64,000 bases of DNA from contig JALJEE010001503.1 of NCBI GenBank assembly GCA_023231475.1, forward strand, positions 1-64,000. The letters run 5' to 3'. The notes under the pieces were generated by a model, which was not told where the DNA came from, searched no databases, and was given only the letters and a program-made list of their open reading frames with translations. Of this stretch, positions 33,380 through 44,891 are shown piece after piece; position 1 is the stretch's first letter; each line of letters begins with the position of its first letter. Position numbers and translations under genes: made by a program. The DNA comes from Seison nebaliae (taxonomy: Eukaryota; Rotifera; Pararotatoria; Seisonacea; Seisonidae).

Positions 33380-36300
33380 CTAATTCCTCATCGATTCATT
33401 CCGACTGCTCTTTCCAGTACTGTCCACTTCATTTACTTTCCGTTGCAATGTTGTTTGAATGGAATTCAACCCAAGAACATTAGGATATTCGTTACATAAC
33501 AAATTGATGATATTTCCCAACTTATCCAATTTTTCCATTTCCTTCTCATATTCTTCATCCAACGCTATTGTTATGTGGGTATGTTGTTATAAGATGTTAA
33601 AGTAAATAAAAAAATTTCCATTAATCTTCTCCACGAAAAAATGAAAAGAATTAACATTTCCCATTCTTCACTGTCGCACAATACTTTCCATCGAGAATAT
33701 CTTGAAGATGTTTCTTTCTTTTTTGTTTCATTGACAATTCATGAACATTCTACACGAACATTCTATCAAATAATATAATTATTCAAATTCAAACTTGTTC
33801 ACATTCATTCCTTAATCGTGGAATGACTTCCGATCTTAATTCCATCAATTCCTGTGTACGTTTCTCACGCAATTGGAAGATTTCGTTCGGTTTATTCTCC
33901 AATTGTTCCTTGATCGGTTTCAGTGCTTGAATTTGAGTTTCTAAATTGCATTTCACCTGAAAGGACAATTTTAAAACTATAACAGAATTCTGAATCATCC
34001 AACTTTGAATTCCTCCTGTATTTCCATTTCATTATGTTTGATTTGTCGTTCCGTCATCGCTTTAATCGGTTTCGTTTGTGATTTCGGATCTAACGATTTC
34101 ATATGTTGTCGTTCGCCTCGTTGAATAATCGTCTCTTGACGAATAGCCGCTTGTTCCAATTTTCTACTTAAATCTTCCTGTTGTTTAATCAATTCGTCAT
34201 AACGAATTTGCATTCGATGAATTTCTGCTTTCATCTCTCTCATATCTCCTTCCTCCATATCAGTATCAACGGAGGCTTTCATTTCTTTAGCTAATTGAAT
34301 TTTCTTCTCCCACAACAATATCTGTTTTCTATTCATCACAACCAATTAGAAGGTTTTCTAAGAAAACAATTAAAAATTTTTTACAAACTCTGAAGTTAAT
34401 AAATCGTCACGTAACTGATTTTTTTCCTCATCTAATTCATTTATCATATTCTGTAATTTAATCGATTCTTTCTCCGCTTCCTTCAAAATTTTTATTTTTA
34501 TTATTTATTTATATTATTTTCAAGAAAACTCAAAATTAACTCTTAATTGCATAACGAAATTAGTTTCCAGACGTACATTGGCGTTCTGTAAATCTTTGTT
34601 GGTCGACGATTGTTCACGAATCAGTTGATTGATCTTCAACAATTTTCCTCTCAATTTCTCGATAGTTTTTTCGATTTGATCTCGTTCTCTTTGGACAAAT
34701 TCGAATTTCTCCTCGTTTCGCTGTTGTCTCGTCATGAGAATGAATTCTTGTTGGGAATATTTTTGATTTTGTTCCATCTGTTCATTTTGCTTATCATTCA
34801 ATTTCACCAGTTCATTTTGTTGCCTCAACCATTGTTGTTCGACGAGTATCGTATCCTGTTGTATTTGTGTGGCTTTCTTCTGAAGATGAAGTATCTCCAA
34901 TTCTAATGGACCATTGTCACTTAACTATTGATGAAATAGAAGAATCTCCATAAAAATATTTGAAAAATCGAATAACTCCAGTTTTTTCCGTTAACGAATC
35001 GATTTGTCGATTATAATAATCTATTTGAGCTTGCTTATGAGCAATCATATTCGTTCGACGACGAATTTCCATTTCACTGTAATTGATCGACGCATTCTTT
35101 TCTATTCCCCAACAAAAGAAAAAATTAATTAAGAATTTTCATAATTTTTAAAAACCATTAATTTCTTTTTCAATGGTTTCCTGTTCCGTCTTCAATTGTG
35201 AGATGAGAGCATCCAATTTCACAAGTTCTAACGTATCTTTCGAAATATGATTTTCCGCTGCAACAATTTTCGCTTCCTTAATATAATAACAATGATGATA
35301 ATTTGGAATAATTTAAATAAAACAATTTCTTTCGTAATTTTCAATAATCCTTCACGCTCATCATAACTGAACAACGCCGTTTTGTTCAATGTTGTACGTT
35401 GACGAAGATTATCAACAATTTCTTCCTCCATTCTCATCCGTTCTTGTTGCATTCCTGAAATTTCTTTTTGCGCACTACTCAATTGAGTTTGTAGTCCTCT
35501 TTTCTCCTAAAAATTTCCAAAAATATTCAAATGATTTTCTAATTTTCTTTAAAGTTTAACCGTTGTTGTTTTTATTAGATTGTGTTCGAATTCGATCGTT
35601 ATCTTGTTAATTTCACTTAATTCCAATTTGGCAGTTTGTAATTTCTCATTCTGATTATCCAACAACTTCTCCACATTATTATTCTCAGCTAATGTTTGAT
35701 TCATTTTAATCGTCAATCGCTCGTTCTCTCGTTGTTCGTCAACGATTTGTTTTTGGATTTTTATCTGTTCATTATTCGCTTTCTCTACTGCCACATTCTG
35801 AGCTTCGACCGCATCATTCATTTTCTTCAATGCTTCATCACGATGACGAACGCCGATTAAGCAGGAATTCCAATTTTGTGTCAATTGTCGAATTTCTAAT
35901 TGCACCGCCTCCAATTCCATTTTAGCTTCAGCCACCAATAATTTCGATTTCTGATATTCTCCAGCTAATTACAATAAATTTTATCAAAATTATTAAGCCA
36001 AAAAAAATGAATGAAAAAAAACTTTGGAAAGCCAATTGATTCTCTAATAATTCGTTCTTTTTTTGCATACTGTCCACCTGATCGGTCAATTTGACTGCAT
36101 AAGAATCTTGTTCCTGTTTCGTTTTTTGCATTTTCACTAACTGATTCTCAAAGTTCCCATTCACATTCTTCATGACGTTAATGTCACCTTTCAATTCTTT
36201 CTCCAAGCCGGAAATATATCGAAATTTCGATTGGAGATCATCACGCTCTGACTGTAATTGATTTATTTTCTTCCATTCATCTTTCAATTTCTGTTCGAGA

Positions 36301-36804
36301 GTTCTTTGTATTTCTCGATTCTCTTCAATCCAAGCATTCAATGATACTGATTCATCTTTCCATTCATTCGCCTATTAATTCCATCAAATTATTGTCATAA
36401 TATCAAATTTAAAATTATGTTTAAAAAAATTTTAAATTATCAAATAGAAATAAATTAAAAAAATTTAACTTTACTTTTATCGACATCTAATTTGATTTGA
36501 TTACGTCGTAGATCGTCTTGGAGATTATATAAATTCTCTCCCAAATCTGTTCGTTCCTTCATCAATTTTTGGAGTCCTGTCGTCAATTCTTTCACTTCCA
36601 AACTGATTTTCTTGTCTCTGTTTATTAGACATTCGTTGAAAGCCTTAAATGATTGATGAAACTTTGAAAATAAAATAATGATTCAAATAAAACTTTCTGA
36701 TAACGTTGCATAATTGGATGACCTGGATCCAGAACGACCATTTCGTTCTGGAGTTCTGGTTCGACAAGAATGTCGATACGACCAGTTTGACCAACATCCG
36801 CCAT
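33380..36804 (-). CDS. CCDC40: CCDC40, axonemal ruler protein
   Basis: Thirteen exons, 5' to 3': 36694-36804, 36470-36661, 36023-36371, 35561-35964, 35324-35506, 35156-35276, 34977-35101, 34541-34924, 34389-34480, 34004-34328, 33795-33956, 33656-33749 and 33380-33564. All phases agree, giving 908 residues of near-continuous coiled coil. With CCDC39 this protein forms the 96-nm ruler that positions inner dynein arms and the nexin-dynein regulatory complex in motile cilia. Diagnostic matches are EMVVLDPGHPIMQRYQ near the start, NSCLIGVRHRDEAL, SDNGPLELEIL, and especially QILLWEKKIQLAKEMKASVD followed by MKAEIHRMQIRYDELIKQQE; the end matches LGNIINLLCNEYPNV. It lacks the long disordered N-terminus of vertebrate CCDC40. 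All 12 donors begin GTT, and the first intron is only 32 bp. Confidence 0.95.
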
Positions 36805-37045
36805 TTTGTTGAGTGGAAGAAAATGTCAATTAATTTTTTTCCAATTAAATATATATGATGGAAAGTCGATAAATTTTACGGATATAACATATTCTTCCCA
36901 TTGATAATAGTAACCATGACAATAAAGTGGATTGTTGGAAGAAATAAAGGACATGTTGAGAGGAATAAGACTTAATTTCAAATTTTAAGTTTTATTTATA
37001 ATAATAATCATTAATTAAATTTTCCATTGTCATTTGAGAAGTTAT
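36805..37045. promoter_or_regulatory. Bidirectional promoter region
   Basis: Only 241 bp separate the CCDC40 start (minus) and the acidic Lys/Glu-rich protein start (plus), so both promoters and 5' UTRs must lie here. No specific motif was recognised. Confidence 0.5.
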
Positions 37046-38923
37046 ATGGAGAATAATGATGAAGCTCCTGCCTTATTGGAAGAAGAAATGGAAATGGAGG
37101 AAGAGATGGAAGATGAAATCGAAGAACATTTGAAGAATGTCGTCATCGACAATTTACAAGGAACAACATTTTATGATTTAGTCTTAAAATCATCTTATAA
37201 TAACGTGGAGATGTTGAGAGAGAAAATTGGAAAGATGTGTGAAGAAATCATTTTGGAGAAAGACGATGACGAATTGACAGATGAGAAATTGGATGAATTG
37301 ATATTGGAAATTCTTGATGAGATTGAAGACGATTTAAAACTTGATAGATATTGTGAGAGAGTGGTAAGTGACACTTTAAAGGAAGAAGAAGTAGAACAAA
37401 TAATAAATCGTGCAGTCAATGAATGTTGTAAAACATTCGGGAAATGTTGTGGTTCAGTGGCGAAGGAGATTGAAACGAATATGAACGAATCTTTCCAATA
37501 TAATTATAATGATATTAAAAGTGATGAAACTTATGAGGATGATATGATCGAAATGTTACCACCATTACGAATTGAGGAGATTTCGAAAAGAATTAATTTT
37601 CTCAAGAAAGTACCAAATATTGTGGAAGAATCAATAAAAGAATATCACATTCTCAAACGAGAGAAAGAAGAAGAAGAAGAAGAAGAGACTAAAATTGAGG
37701 AGAAATTGAAAATTGAAGAAAATTTATTGGAAAATAATTCGATGGAAGAAAATTTAATAGAAATTAAATTAGAAAAGAATCTCGTTGAAAATAAGAAAGA
37801 AGAAAAAGATAAAATGGAATTGGAATTAGATGATGAGAATATATCGATGGAAATAGAGATAAATGAAAAATCAATAAAGGATAATGAAAATAAATTAAAT
37901 TTGAAAGAGAATATAAAAGAAAAGAAGATTGGGAAGAAAGATTTGGAAGAATTAGATCAAATTATTAATTCCATTAAAAATACTCAATATTTGAAAGATA
38001 AAAAATATATTTCTTCTTCATCATCATCCTCTTCCGATTCTTCGTCTTCCTCGTCTTCTTCCGTCTCTCCACAATCACAATTATCACCAATAAACAAATT
38101 AGCCGAAGAATTTGTTGAAGAAAAATCTGATGAAAATATTCAAATGAAAATCGATAGAAATTCAAATAAAAAACATATAATGAATATAGATAACAAATTT
38201 TTAAGTTCTCAACACAATTCACAAATTCAAATTAACAATAATGAAAACGTGAAATTAAAAGAGATGACGACAAAGGATGATAAAAGAGAAAAAAAAGAAA
38301 ATTTAGAGAAAACTTCTACAAAGACAATTGCAACTACTTCAACGAAGAGAATCAAAAAAACATCTGAAAGAAAGACGATTGAAGATGAAAATAATGAAAA
38401 TACTAATAAGATTTCAGAAGAAATTAATGGAAATGTGGAAAGAAGAAATGAGAATAATTCGAAGAAGATTCTTCAAAATTCTGGAAAGAGAAAAAATTCG
38501 AAAAAGAATTTAGAAAAAACTTCAAAGAATTTGATAGAAGAGAAAATAAAGAGAAATTTAGCGAAGAATACTCAAAGGAGATCTAAAAGGAAATTGAACG
38601 AGAATTTAGTAGAAGAATCGATAAAGAAGATCGATTCGAAAGGAGAAATAAAAGAGGAGAATATCGAAGCGATTTCCATGAATTTAGATGATAAATCAAT
38701 CGACAAAGCGGAATCGACTAAAATGATTTTTGACATATCGAAATTTGAAAAAGAATATAATTCGATAAGTTTTCAAAGTGACGAAATTAAAATGATTTAT
38801 GATCAACTTCCAAAGAATAAACGTCTCATAAACAATTTGAATAAGAAGAATGGAATTGAGTTCAATGAATTTGAAGAATTTCTGAAAAAGATTTTAAATT
38901 CAAATGACGATTTTTTTCTTTGA
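37046..38923 (+). CDS. Unknown acidic Lys/Glu-rich protein
   Basis: An uninterrupted 625-residue ORF from ATG 37046; the frame extends to a TTG at 37034. I recognise no family. Residues 1-150 are strongly acidic and probably helical (EEEMEMEEEMEDEIEEHL, then LDELILEILDEIEDDLK), and contain a Cys-rich patch, NECCKTFGKCCGS. Residues about 190-320 are Glu/Lys repeats predicted as coiled coil or single helix. A poly-Ser run follows near 330. The second half is basic (KKTSERKTIEDE, KSSRKRKNSKKNLEK-type), and a less biased segment closes the chain. The composition suggests a nuclear or chromatin-associated protein. The head-to-head arrangement with CCDC40 raises the possibility of co-expression in ciliated cells, which is inference only. 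Confidence 0.6.
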   Translation: MENNDEAPALLEEEMEMEEEMEDEIEEHLKNVVIDNLQGTTFYDLVLKSSYNNVEMLREKIGKMCEEIILEKDDDELTDEKLDELILEILDEIEDDLKLDRYCERVVSDTLKEEEVEQIINRAVNECCKTFGKCCGSVAKEIETNMNESFQYNYNDIKSDETYEDDMIEMLPPLRIEEISKRINFLKKVPNIVEESIKEYHILKREKEEEEEEETKIEEKLKIEENLLENNSMEENLIEIKLEKNLVENKKEEKDKMELELDDENISMEIEINEKSIKDNENKLNLKENIKEKKIGKKDLEELDQIINSIKNTQYLKDKKYISSSSSSSSDSSSSSSSSVSPQSQLSPINKLAEEFVEEKSDENIQMKIDRNSNKKHIMNIDNKFLSSQHNSQIQINNNENVKLKEMTTKDDKREKKENLEKTSTKTIATTSTKRIKKTSERKTIEDENNENTNKISEEINGNVERRNENNSKKILQNSGKRKNSKKNLEKTSKNLIEEKIKRNLAKNTQRRSKRKLNENLVEESIKKIDSKGEIKEENIEAISMNLDDKSIDKAESTKMIFDISKFEKEYNSISFQSDEIKMIYDQLPKNKRLINNLNKKNGIEFNEFEEFLKKILNSNDDFFL

Positions 38924-39150
38924 TATCACATTCTCATGTACATATATATTTCACTCGACTTTTCCCCCATTTCTTTCATTAATTTATTTCGTGTCTATAA
39001 ATGTTTGAACGATATGATAATTATTATTATTCTTCTTCTTCTTCTTCTTCTTCTTCTTCTTCTTCTTCATGAAATGTTTGACAGAAAATCAATTTAACTT
39101 TTTTTTTCATTTCATTAGAATGTCCATTATGAGTGAACGAGAATGAAATA
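38924..39150. repeat. (TTC)n microsatellite spacer
   Basis: A pure CTT/TTC array of about 13 units at 39031-39069 lies in the 227-bp spacer before the DUF1647 gene. A five-codon upstream ORF, ATG 39129 to TGA 39146, precedes the proposed start at 39151. Confidence 0.75.
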
Positions 39151-41160
39151 ATGAGAAATATTATCAATTATCTTTTCACTCCAAATCATCATTCCAACGA
39201 TCGATATCATCGACGTCTTCAACGACGTATTCAGATCGATAATGAAAGACAAAAATATCGGTCGGAAGATGAAATTAGTAATGATGATTTGGGAAAAATG
39301 AAGAAATTGAAAAAGAAGAAACGAAAAGAAAGTTTTATTTTGGAAAATAATGAAACGAATTCTGAGACGGATAACGGAAATAATCATTCATCATCCACCA
39401 TCATCGAATCAGATAATAACGAAGATTTATCGTCTTCATTCTCATCATATGATTCATATAAAGATGAAGATGATGAAAATGAGAATTCCGTATTAATTTC
39501 AAATTCCAATCATTCAAATCGATTTCATCCATTGCCAAAAATTCTTGATAAATCATCAATATCCTCCTCCAATTGTCTCCCGACACAATGTCGAATGTTT
39601 ATGATCATTCTTCGATATTTCTTCCGATCATTAAAAACGAAAGCATTATCATATCTTATAACATTCATTGTAATTCTTTTCCTCATCGTCAATATCACTC
39701 AACAACGTTTATCTAATTCTTCTTTATATCTTCAAGAATTACATGAAGATAATTCAAAATCGAAACATTCGAATCTCTTCAATTTCGGTCAACAATTAGA
39801 CAGTGACTCAGAGAATGATAATAATAATATAGTAGCATCATTCGAATTATTACAATCATTATTTGAATCGAGAAAAGGTGACACCAACAAAATTCCTTTA
39901 GGAATTGTTGACAATAAAACTCTATTAAATATCAGTGCTACAGATCAGGAGAATCAATTCGTGGACGATGATAATGAGAATGAGATAGAGAATGATATTG
40001 TCTTCGTCACTTATTTTAATCGATTCCATTCATATGAAAAACAAGTTTTATTATCAAAAAAGAAATTCTTTCCAAAAAAGAAACTTATCATATTCGATAT
40101 TCATCTCTCTTTCTCAGTCATTGGAAAAGTTTTGTTTTTTTAAATTAATTTATAAATATTTAAATTAAATTATTTTTTCCATTATTTAAATTAGATTCAA
40201 TCGATGTGTAATGAAACTTGTGAGATAATTCCGTTCCAATTTTCAAAATTTCCATCTTTTGTACAACATCGAACATTCCAAGCATTTAAACCGATTGCTA
40301 TTCAAGTTAATTTTTCCTCCATTAAATAAAATCATAAAAACGATTTTTCCGTTTAGATGGCATTGCAATTATACAATCGAATCTTCTGGTTCGAATATCC
40401 GTTAATATTCGATTGTATTAAAGGACCAGAACGTCAGAGACGAGAAAAGAAAAATATGAAGTTGGTGAAACAGATAAAAAGAATGAAGAATCATTCATAT
40501 GATCAATACCATCAGAGACCGAATAATAAAATTTTAGCAAAAATTTATTTGGAGAATGTGAAAAATGGAGATCTGAGAACTGATCGACTCCTCATCAGAA
40601 ATTATCTGAAGGAAATTCTATTTCAACATACTTATTCAAAACGACATATTACCACATGGAGTAATGAAGATGATGCAATTACGAAATATACACATCAATC
40701 TATCTTTCTCCATTTGACGGATATTCAAACATTTCGATCTCTAAATCATTTAGCCCAAAGTTTCTCAACTCTCAAAAAATTATTAAATTATTTTCATTTC
40801 AATTCAAACGAATTACGACGAATGAAATCTTTCGACACTTATAAATTCATTTATTGGATCGACACGAGATTACTCTTATTGGATAATGACGAATGGAACC
40901 GATCTCTTATCATGTTGCCATGGTTACAATGTACATTAAATAAAACATGTTTAGCACCACCAGAAACACAAGCTGGCGGTTGTAGTAATTTGAGGAAACC
41001 GGTCTATTTGTATGTGGGTTGTCATAAATATTCGTCTTCAATTCTTAACGTCGTACTATCACAAGCATTCCGTTTACCATCGAGAAATACATATTCCTTA
41101 AAATTGAATGATTTCTCTAAAAACATTTTTCAAGTCTACTCCAAAACTGTTGACTATTAA
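39151..41160 (+). CDS. DUF1647 type II membrane protein, probable glycosyltransferase
   Basis: Three exons, 39151-40128, 40195-40305 and 40357-41160; 630 residues. The first in-frame ATG after a stop is at 39151. The N-terminal 165 residues are cytoplasmic, basic and Ser/Asp-rich. One signal anchor follows (ALSYLITFIVILFLIVNI, about 168-185), so the topology is type II. The luminal part fits the DUF1647 family known from nematodes and flatworms: FFPKKKLIIFDIHLS, then C-to-I/PFQFSKFPSFVQ, FQAFKPIAIQMAL and RIFWFEYP, a later YKFIYWIDTRLLLLDNDEW, MLPWLQCTLNKTCLAPP, and the CHKYSSSILNVVL block. This family is thought to be Golgi glycosyltransferase-like, with a GT-A type fold; the donor and acceptor are unknown. 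Conserved Cys pairs are present. The N-tail is unusually long for a Golgi type II enzyme. Confidence 0.75.
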
Positions 41161-41503
41161 CGTATATTCCATTTTCGTAGTTTTTCTGTTTTCTCCAATT
41201 CCTATTTCTCAATTTATTTAAATATAAATAATTAATAATATAAATATAAATAATTTCAAATATTTTCCATCATCATCATCATCAAACATTTCTAAAGAAT
41301 AATTTAAGGAATGACATAATTATAGAATGAGAAGATAATGGAATGTAATTTTAGATGATTCCTTTTCATGTTTAATCCATTCACATGTCTCCAAAAAAAT
41401 ACAAAAGTTCCTTAAAAGAACAAAAGATGGAAAAAATATAAAGAGTCTCCCAAAACTAATTCTGCTCCATTTTATTTTTCGTGCATCTATTTTCTTATTC
41501 GAA
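41161..41503. other. Short tandem-gene spacer
   Basis: A 343-bp AT-rich spacer with a (CAT)n tract at about 41269-41283. No ACT-domain exon for the downstream hydroxylase could be found here. Confidence 0.5.
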
Positions 41504-42806
41504 ATGAACAAAGATTTCTTGTCAACATTTCCTTGGTTCCCAAATACCATCGGACAATTAGACATATGTTCGAAGAACGTGTTGATGTATGGAAGTGATT
41601 TGGATGCTGATCATCCAGGATTTAAAGATGAAGAATATCGGAAACGTAGACAGATGTTTGCGGATATTGCTCTTCAACATCGTCACGGTGATAATATTCC
41701 CAAAATCGATTATACTTCTTCTGAAGTTTTTTCTTTTAAATGAAATCGTTTTAGAATATACTTTTGACTTTTGAAAATTAGATAGAAACTTGGTCGAAAG
41801 TATTTGAAAAATTGTCATCATTATATCCCGATTTGGCTTGTCAACAATATTTGGAGCATTGGTCTGATCTCGAGCAGATCGGCTACACCAAAACGACAAT
41901 TCCACAATTGACGGACGTGAGTAATTATCTGCAAGAGAAAACTGGTTTCACATTGAAACCGGTCGCTGGATATTTAACACCGAGAGATTTTTTGACAAGT
42001 CTCGCTTTCCGCGTTTTCCATTGTACTCAATATATTCGACATGGAGCTAATCCGTCATATACCCCCGAACCGTTAATAATTAATGGAAAATTTGAATATT
42101 AAATCGTTCTATTTTTTAGAGATTGTTGTCATGAATTATTGGGACATGTTCCGTTATTGGCTGATATGGAATTTGCTAATTTCTCCCAAGAAATCGGTCT
42201 ATGTTCTTTAGGTTTTTAAATATAATAAATTATTTAAATTAATCTAATTATTTAAGGAGCATCAGAAGAGAATGTTCGAATTCTAGCGAATATTTATTTC
42301 TTTTCTATTGAATTTGGTATTTGTATCGAGAATGGAAAACGGAAAGCTTATGGGGCTGGCTTGTTAAGTTCGGCTGCTGGTTTACTTTTCTTTCTTATTC
42401 TTTATCTACTAAATATTATTCCTCTAATTAAGAATTACAATTCGCTATTTGTGATACGACGGCGAAGATTGATGATTTCAATATCAAGAGTATCGGCGAA
42501 GCAACCTGTCAAGTTACCCAATATCAAGACAGGTATTTCGTGTCGAATTCATTTGAAGAAGCAAGACGAAAATTGAGGTTATTCGCCGAAAGTATAAAAC
42601 CGCCATTTCTGGTGAAGTATGAACCTCTGACACGTTCAATCGACCTTTATTATGAAATGAATGATATGAAGAAATTATATGATGAAGTAGAAGAAAGAAT
42701 GATTTTTTTGAAGAAATTACGAAGAATTGTTAAAGAGAAAGAAAGTCATGCGGTGTTGATCGATAGGAGAAAGATGGAACTAATGAAATTATTATTAGAA
42801 TTATAA
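41504..42806 (+). CDS. TPH: Tryptophan hydroxylase (biopterin-dependent)
   Basis: Five exons, 41504-41725, 41782-42071, 42120-42211, 42257-42379 and 42433-42806; introns 56, 48, 45 and 53 bp; 366 residues. The enzyme makes 5-hydroxytryptophan from tryptophan using tetrahydrobiopterin, iron and oxygen, the first step to serotonin. The catalytic domain is complete: [53 protein letters not shown], and the iron ligands in [14 protein letters not shown] (two His) and [10 protein letters not shown] (Glu), then [20 protein letters not shown] and [28 protein letters not shown] and GASEEN favour tryptophan over phenylalanine hydroxylase. The C-terminal tetramerisation helix is present. The N-terminal ACT regulatory domain is absent, as the chain starts ten residues before the catalytic core. 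Its presence implies serotonergic cells. Confidence 0.94.
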
Positions 42807-43118
42807 AAGTTATAAAAATAATGAATCTTTTGTCTATTTATCAATTCTACTTATTTTGTCATTTTCCCTTTCGTTATTATTGTTTGTGTTTCGAATTAAA
42901 ATTTCTCATTCTTCTTCTCCATTATTCCCCAATAATTTCATTATCAACAAGACACATTTGATGAGAAATTGCTGTTTCCTTGACTATAACATATATATCG
43001 TTGAACGAAGAAACTCCATATTTCTGACTTTTATGTCACATATTTCTTCTTTCTTTTTGTCTTCGGAATAATCGATTTCCATATAGTGATCATAAAAATT
43101 TATAACAAAAGAATTGTT
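42807..43118. other. Short tandem-gene spacer
   Basis: A 312-bp spacer between the hydroxylase and the next gene on the same strand, with no coding signal that I trust. Confidence 0.5.
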
Positions 43119-44891
43119 ATGTCATTATTCCCAATAAATTTAAAAATGTTTCTCCTATTTCTCACTTTATTGATCTTTCAATGTCAAACGATTTCTGGTC
43201 AAGTCATTTTCGATTGTTTCGGTTTAGCTGGCAACTGTTTTTACGAACCTTTGTCATGTGCAAAAAATCGGTCCCACTGTGAAATTTTTCTACAATGGAC
43301 ACGATTACCGAATAGTGAACTCATCCACATCACATTGGAATATCAGGGACATCGATTAAGGAATAAATATAAAATCGGCTACGTCGCTTTTGGTGTATCG
43401 ACTGACGATCGTATGGGCGATGATACTGTCGTAGCTTGTACGGAAAGTTGAAATTGAATTATGAGAAAAATTAAATTTCTTTCAAAATTTCAAATTTTAA
43501 AAATTTCTAGATTATGGTGTAATTCCATATGCGAATCGTGATGGTCATCATTCGACGGAAATGTTGACGGATAATGAAATGAAACTGTTGAACAAGAGGA
43601 TCAATATCGAACCGAATGCAATTAGATGTTCGTTCGATCATCCAATTACAACTTATGACGGCAAGTCGTTGATTGATGGGAAAAAACAGATTTTCATCGT
43701 TAACGGTAAAATGAATAGCCGTTATCTCTATTTTTTGATTTCGAATGATTTAATTTCCATAATTATCAGCTAATCAAATCGGTTATCATGAACATAATGT
43801 TCGGGTGATAAAAGATGTGAATTTTGAGCAACCGGTACGAAGTAGAATGAACTTATATCAACCATCATCTTATATCGCTCATGGTGAATTTTTTTTTTAA
43901 ATTTTAATTAAATAATTAATACAAATTATATTTTTTTGAATTCTTTTTCAGCCGCACTAGAATTATTAGCATTTGTATTCTGTTTTCCAGTAGCGATATT
44001 AATCGGACAATTCCTTAATGGATATATGACAAAGAAATTTAAATTCTGGCAAGTTATTTTCTCTTTGAGTAAACAGTTATCATACTCATTATCGTTGGCG
44101 GTAGCTCCATGTAGCAATAGCATTAATCGGCGTATTACTTGCAGTAATCGGTGTGATTATCGTTGTAGTTGAAAAGAGTGGTTATTATGTCGACAAATAT
44201 CGATCGAAAAGTATCGCTTATATACATGGAGTTGTCGGTGTGAGCGTCCTAGTCGTTTTGGGAGTAGGAGTTAGTTTTCGTAATTATCATCTGGAAATCA
44301 TCACAATTCCTTTCACCTTCACTTTCTTCAGGTAATTATTGGATTTGTTACGGCTTTTATGAAAAAGTTCCATTTCTGTTTTAGAATATTACATTTCATC
44401 TTGACAGTAAGTGCAGCGATGGGTGGAAGTTTAGTAGACATTAAATTACTCATAAAAATCTTATGTAAAAATCATTGTTTTTCAGTTGCCACTTTATTCC
44501 TCGGTTTGGAATTGATTCGGATAGTTAAACCGAAATATGTGTTCTGGATCTTAATCTCCTTCATCATATTCTTCATGTTAATTCACCTGCTGTTATGGTG
44601 CGAACAATTTTGTCGTTATGGTCGAATGATACGACACACGGAATTAAAGAATGACGAGAGTTAGTTCGCATAGAATCAGTAAGTAATAGTCACCATCTGT
44701 CCAATTGACATGTTGCAGAGTTAAGTTATTCGTCGAAAACATTTGGCATATACGGAATGCGATTACTAAATGGTTCTGAAGTACCACACATTCCCAAATG
44801 GATTCCTTGGCTCATTGCTGTATTTTCCGCTATAGTACTCGGATTGGCAGTAGCATGTATCATTGCATTGGGAATGCGATTACGTGAATAA
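43119..44891 (+). CDS. DOMON and cytochrome b561 ferric-reductase-like protein
   Basis: Eight exons: 43119-43446, 43511-43705, 43770-43883, 43952-44052, 44105-44269, 44332-44428, 44486-44659 and 44719-44891; 448 residues. A signal peptide comes first (FLLFLTLLIFQCQTISG), then a DOMON domain (LQWTRLPNSELIHITLEYQG, YVAFGVSTDDRMGDD), then a cytochrome b561 core. All four heme-axial His positions are present: AHAALELLAF, QLHVAIALIG, YIHGVVGV and RILHFILTV. A final extra TM segment (WIPWLIAVFSAIVLGLAVACII) ends the chain. The architecture matches FRRS1/SDR2-type transmembrane reductases that pass electrons across a membrane to ferric iron or dehydroascorbate; the exact substrate is unknown. The seven introns include a 57-bp, stop-free one (44429-44485) that would otherwise be read as coding. 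Confidence 0.88.

Noticed and set aside
44359-44376. A possible 18-bp intron (GTTCCATTTCTGTTTTAG) in the b561 gene
   Set aside because: Far below any animal intron size; the sequence reads through in frame and gives a sensible TM helix with the expected heme His.
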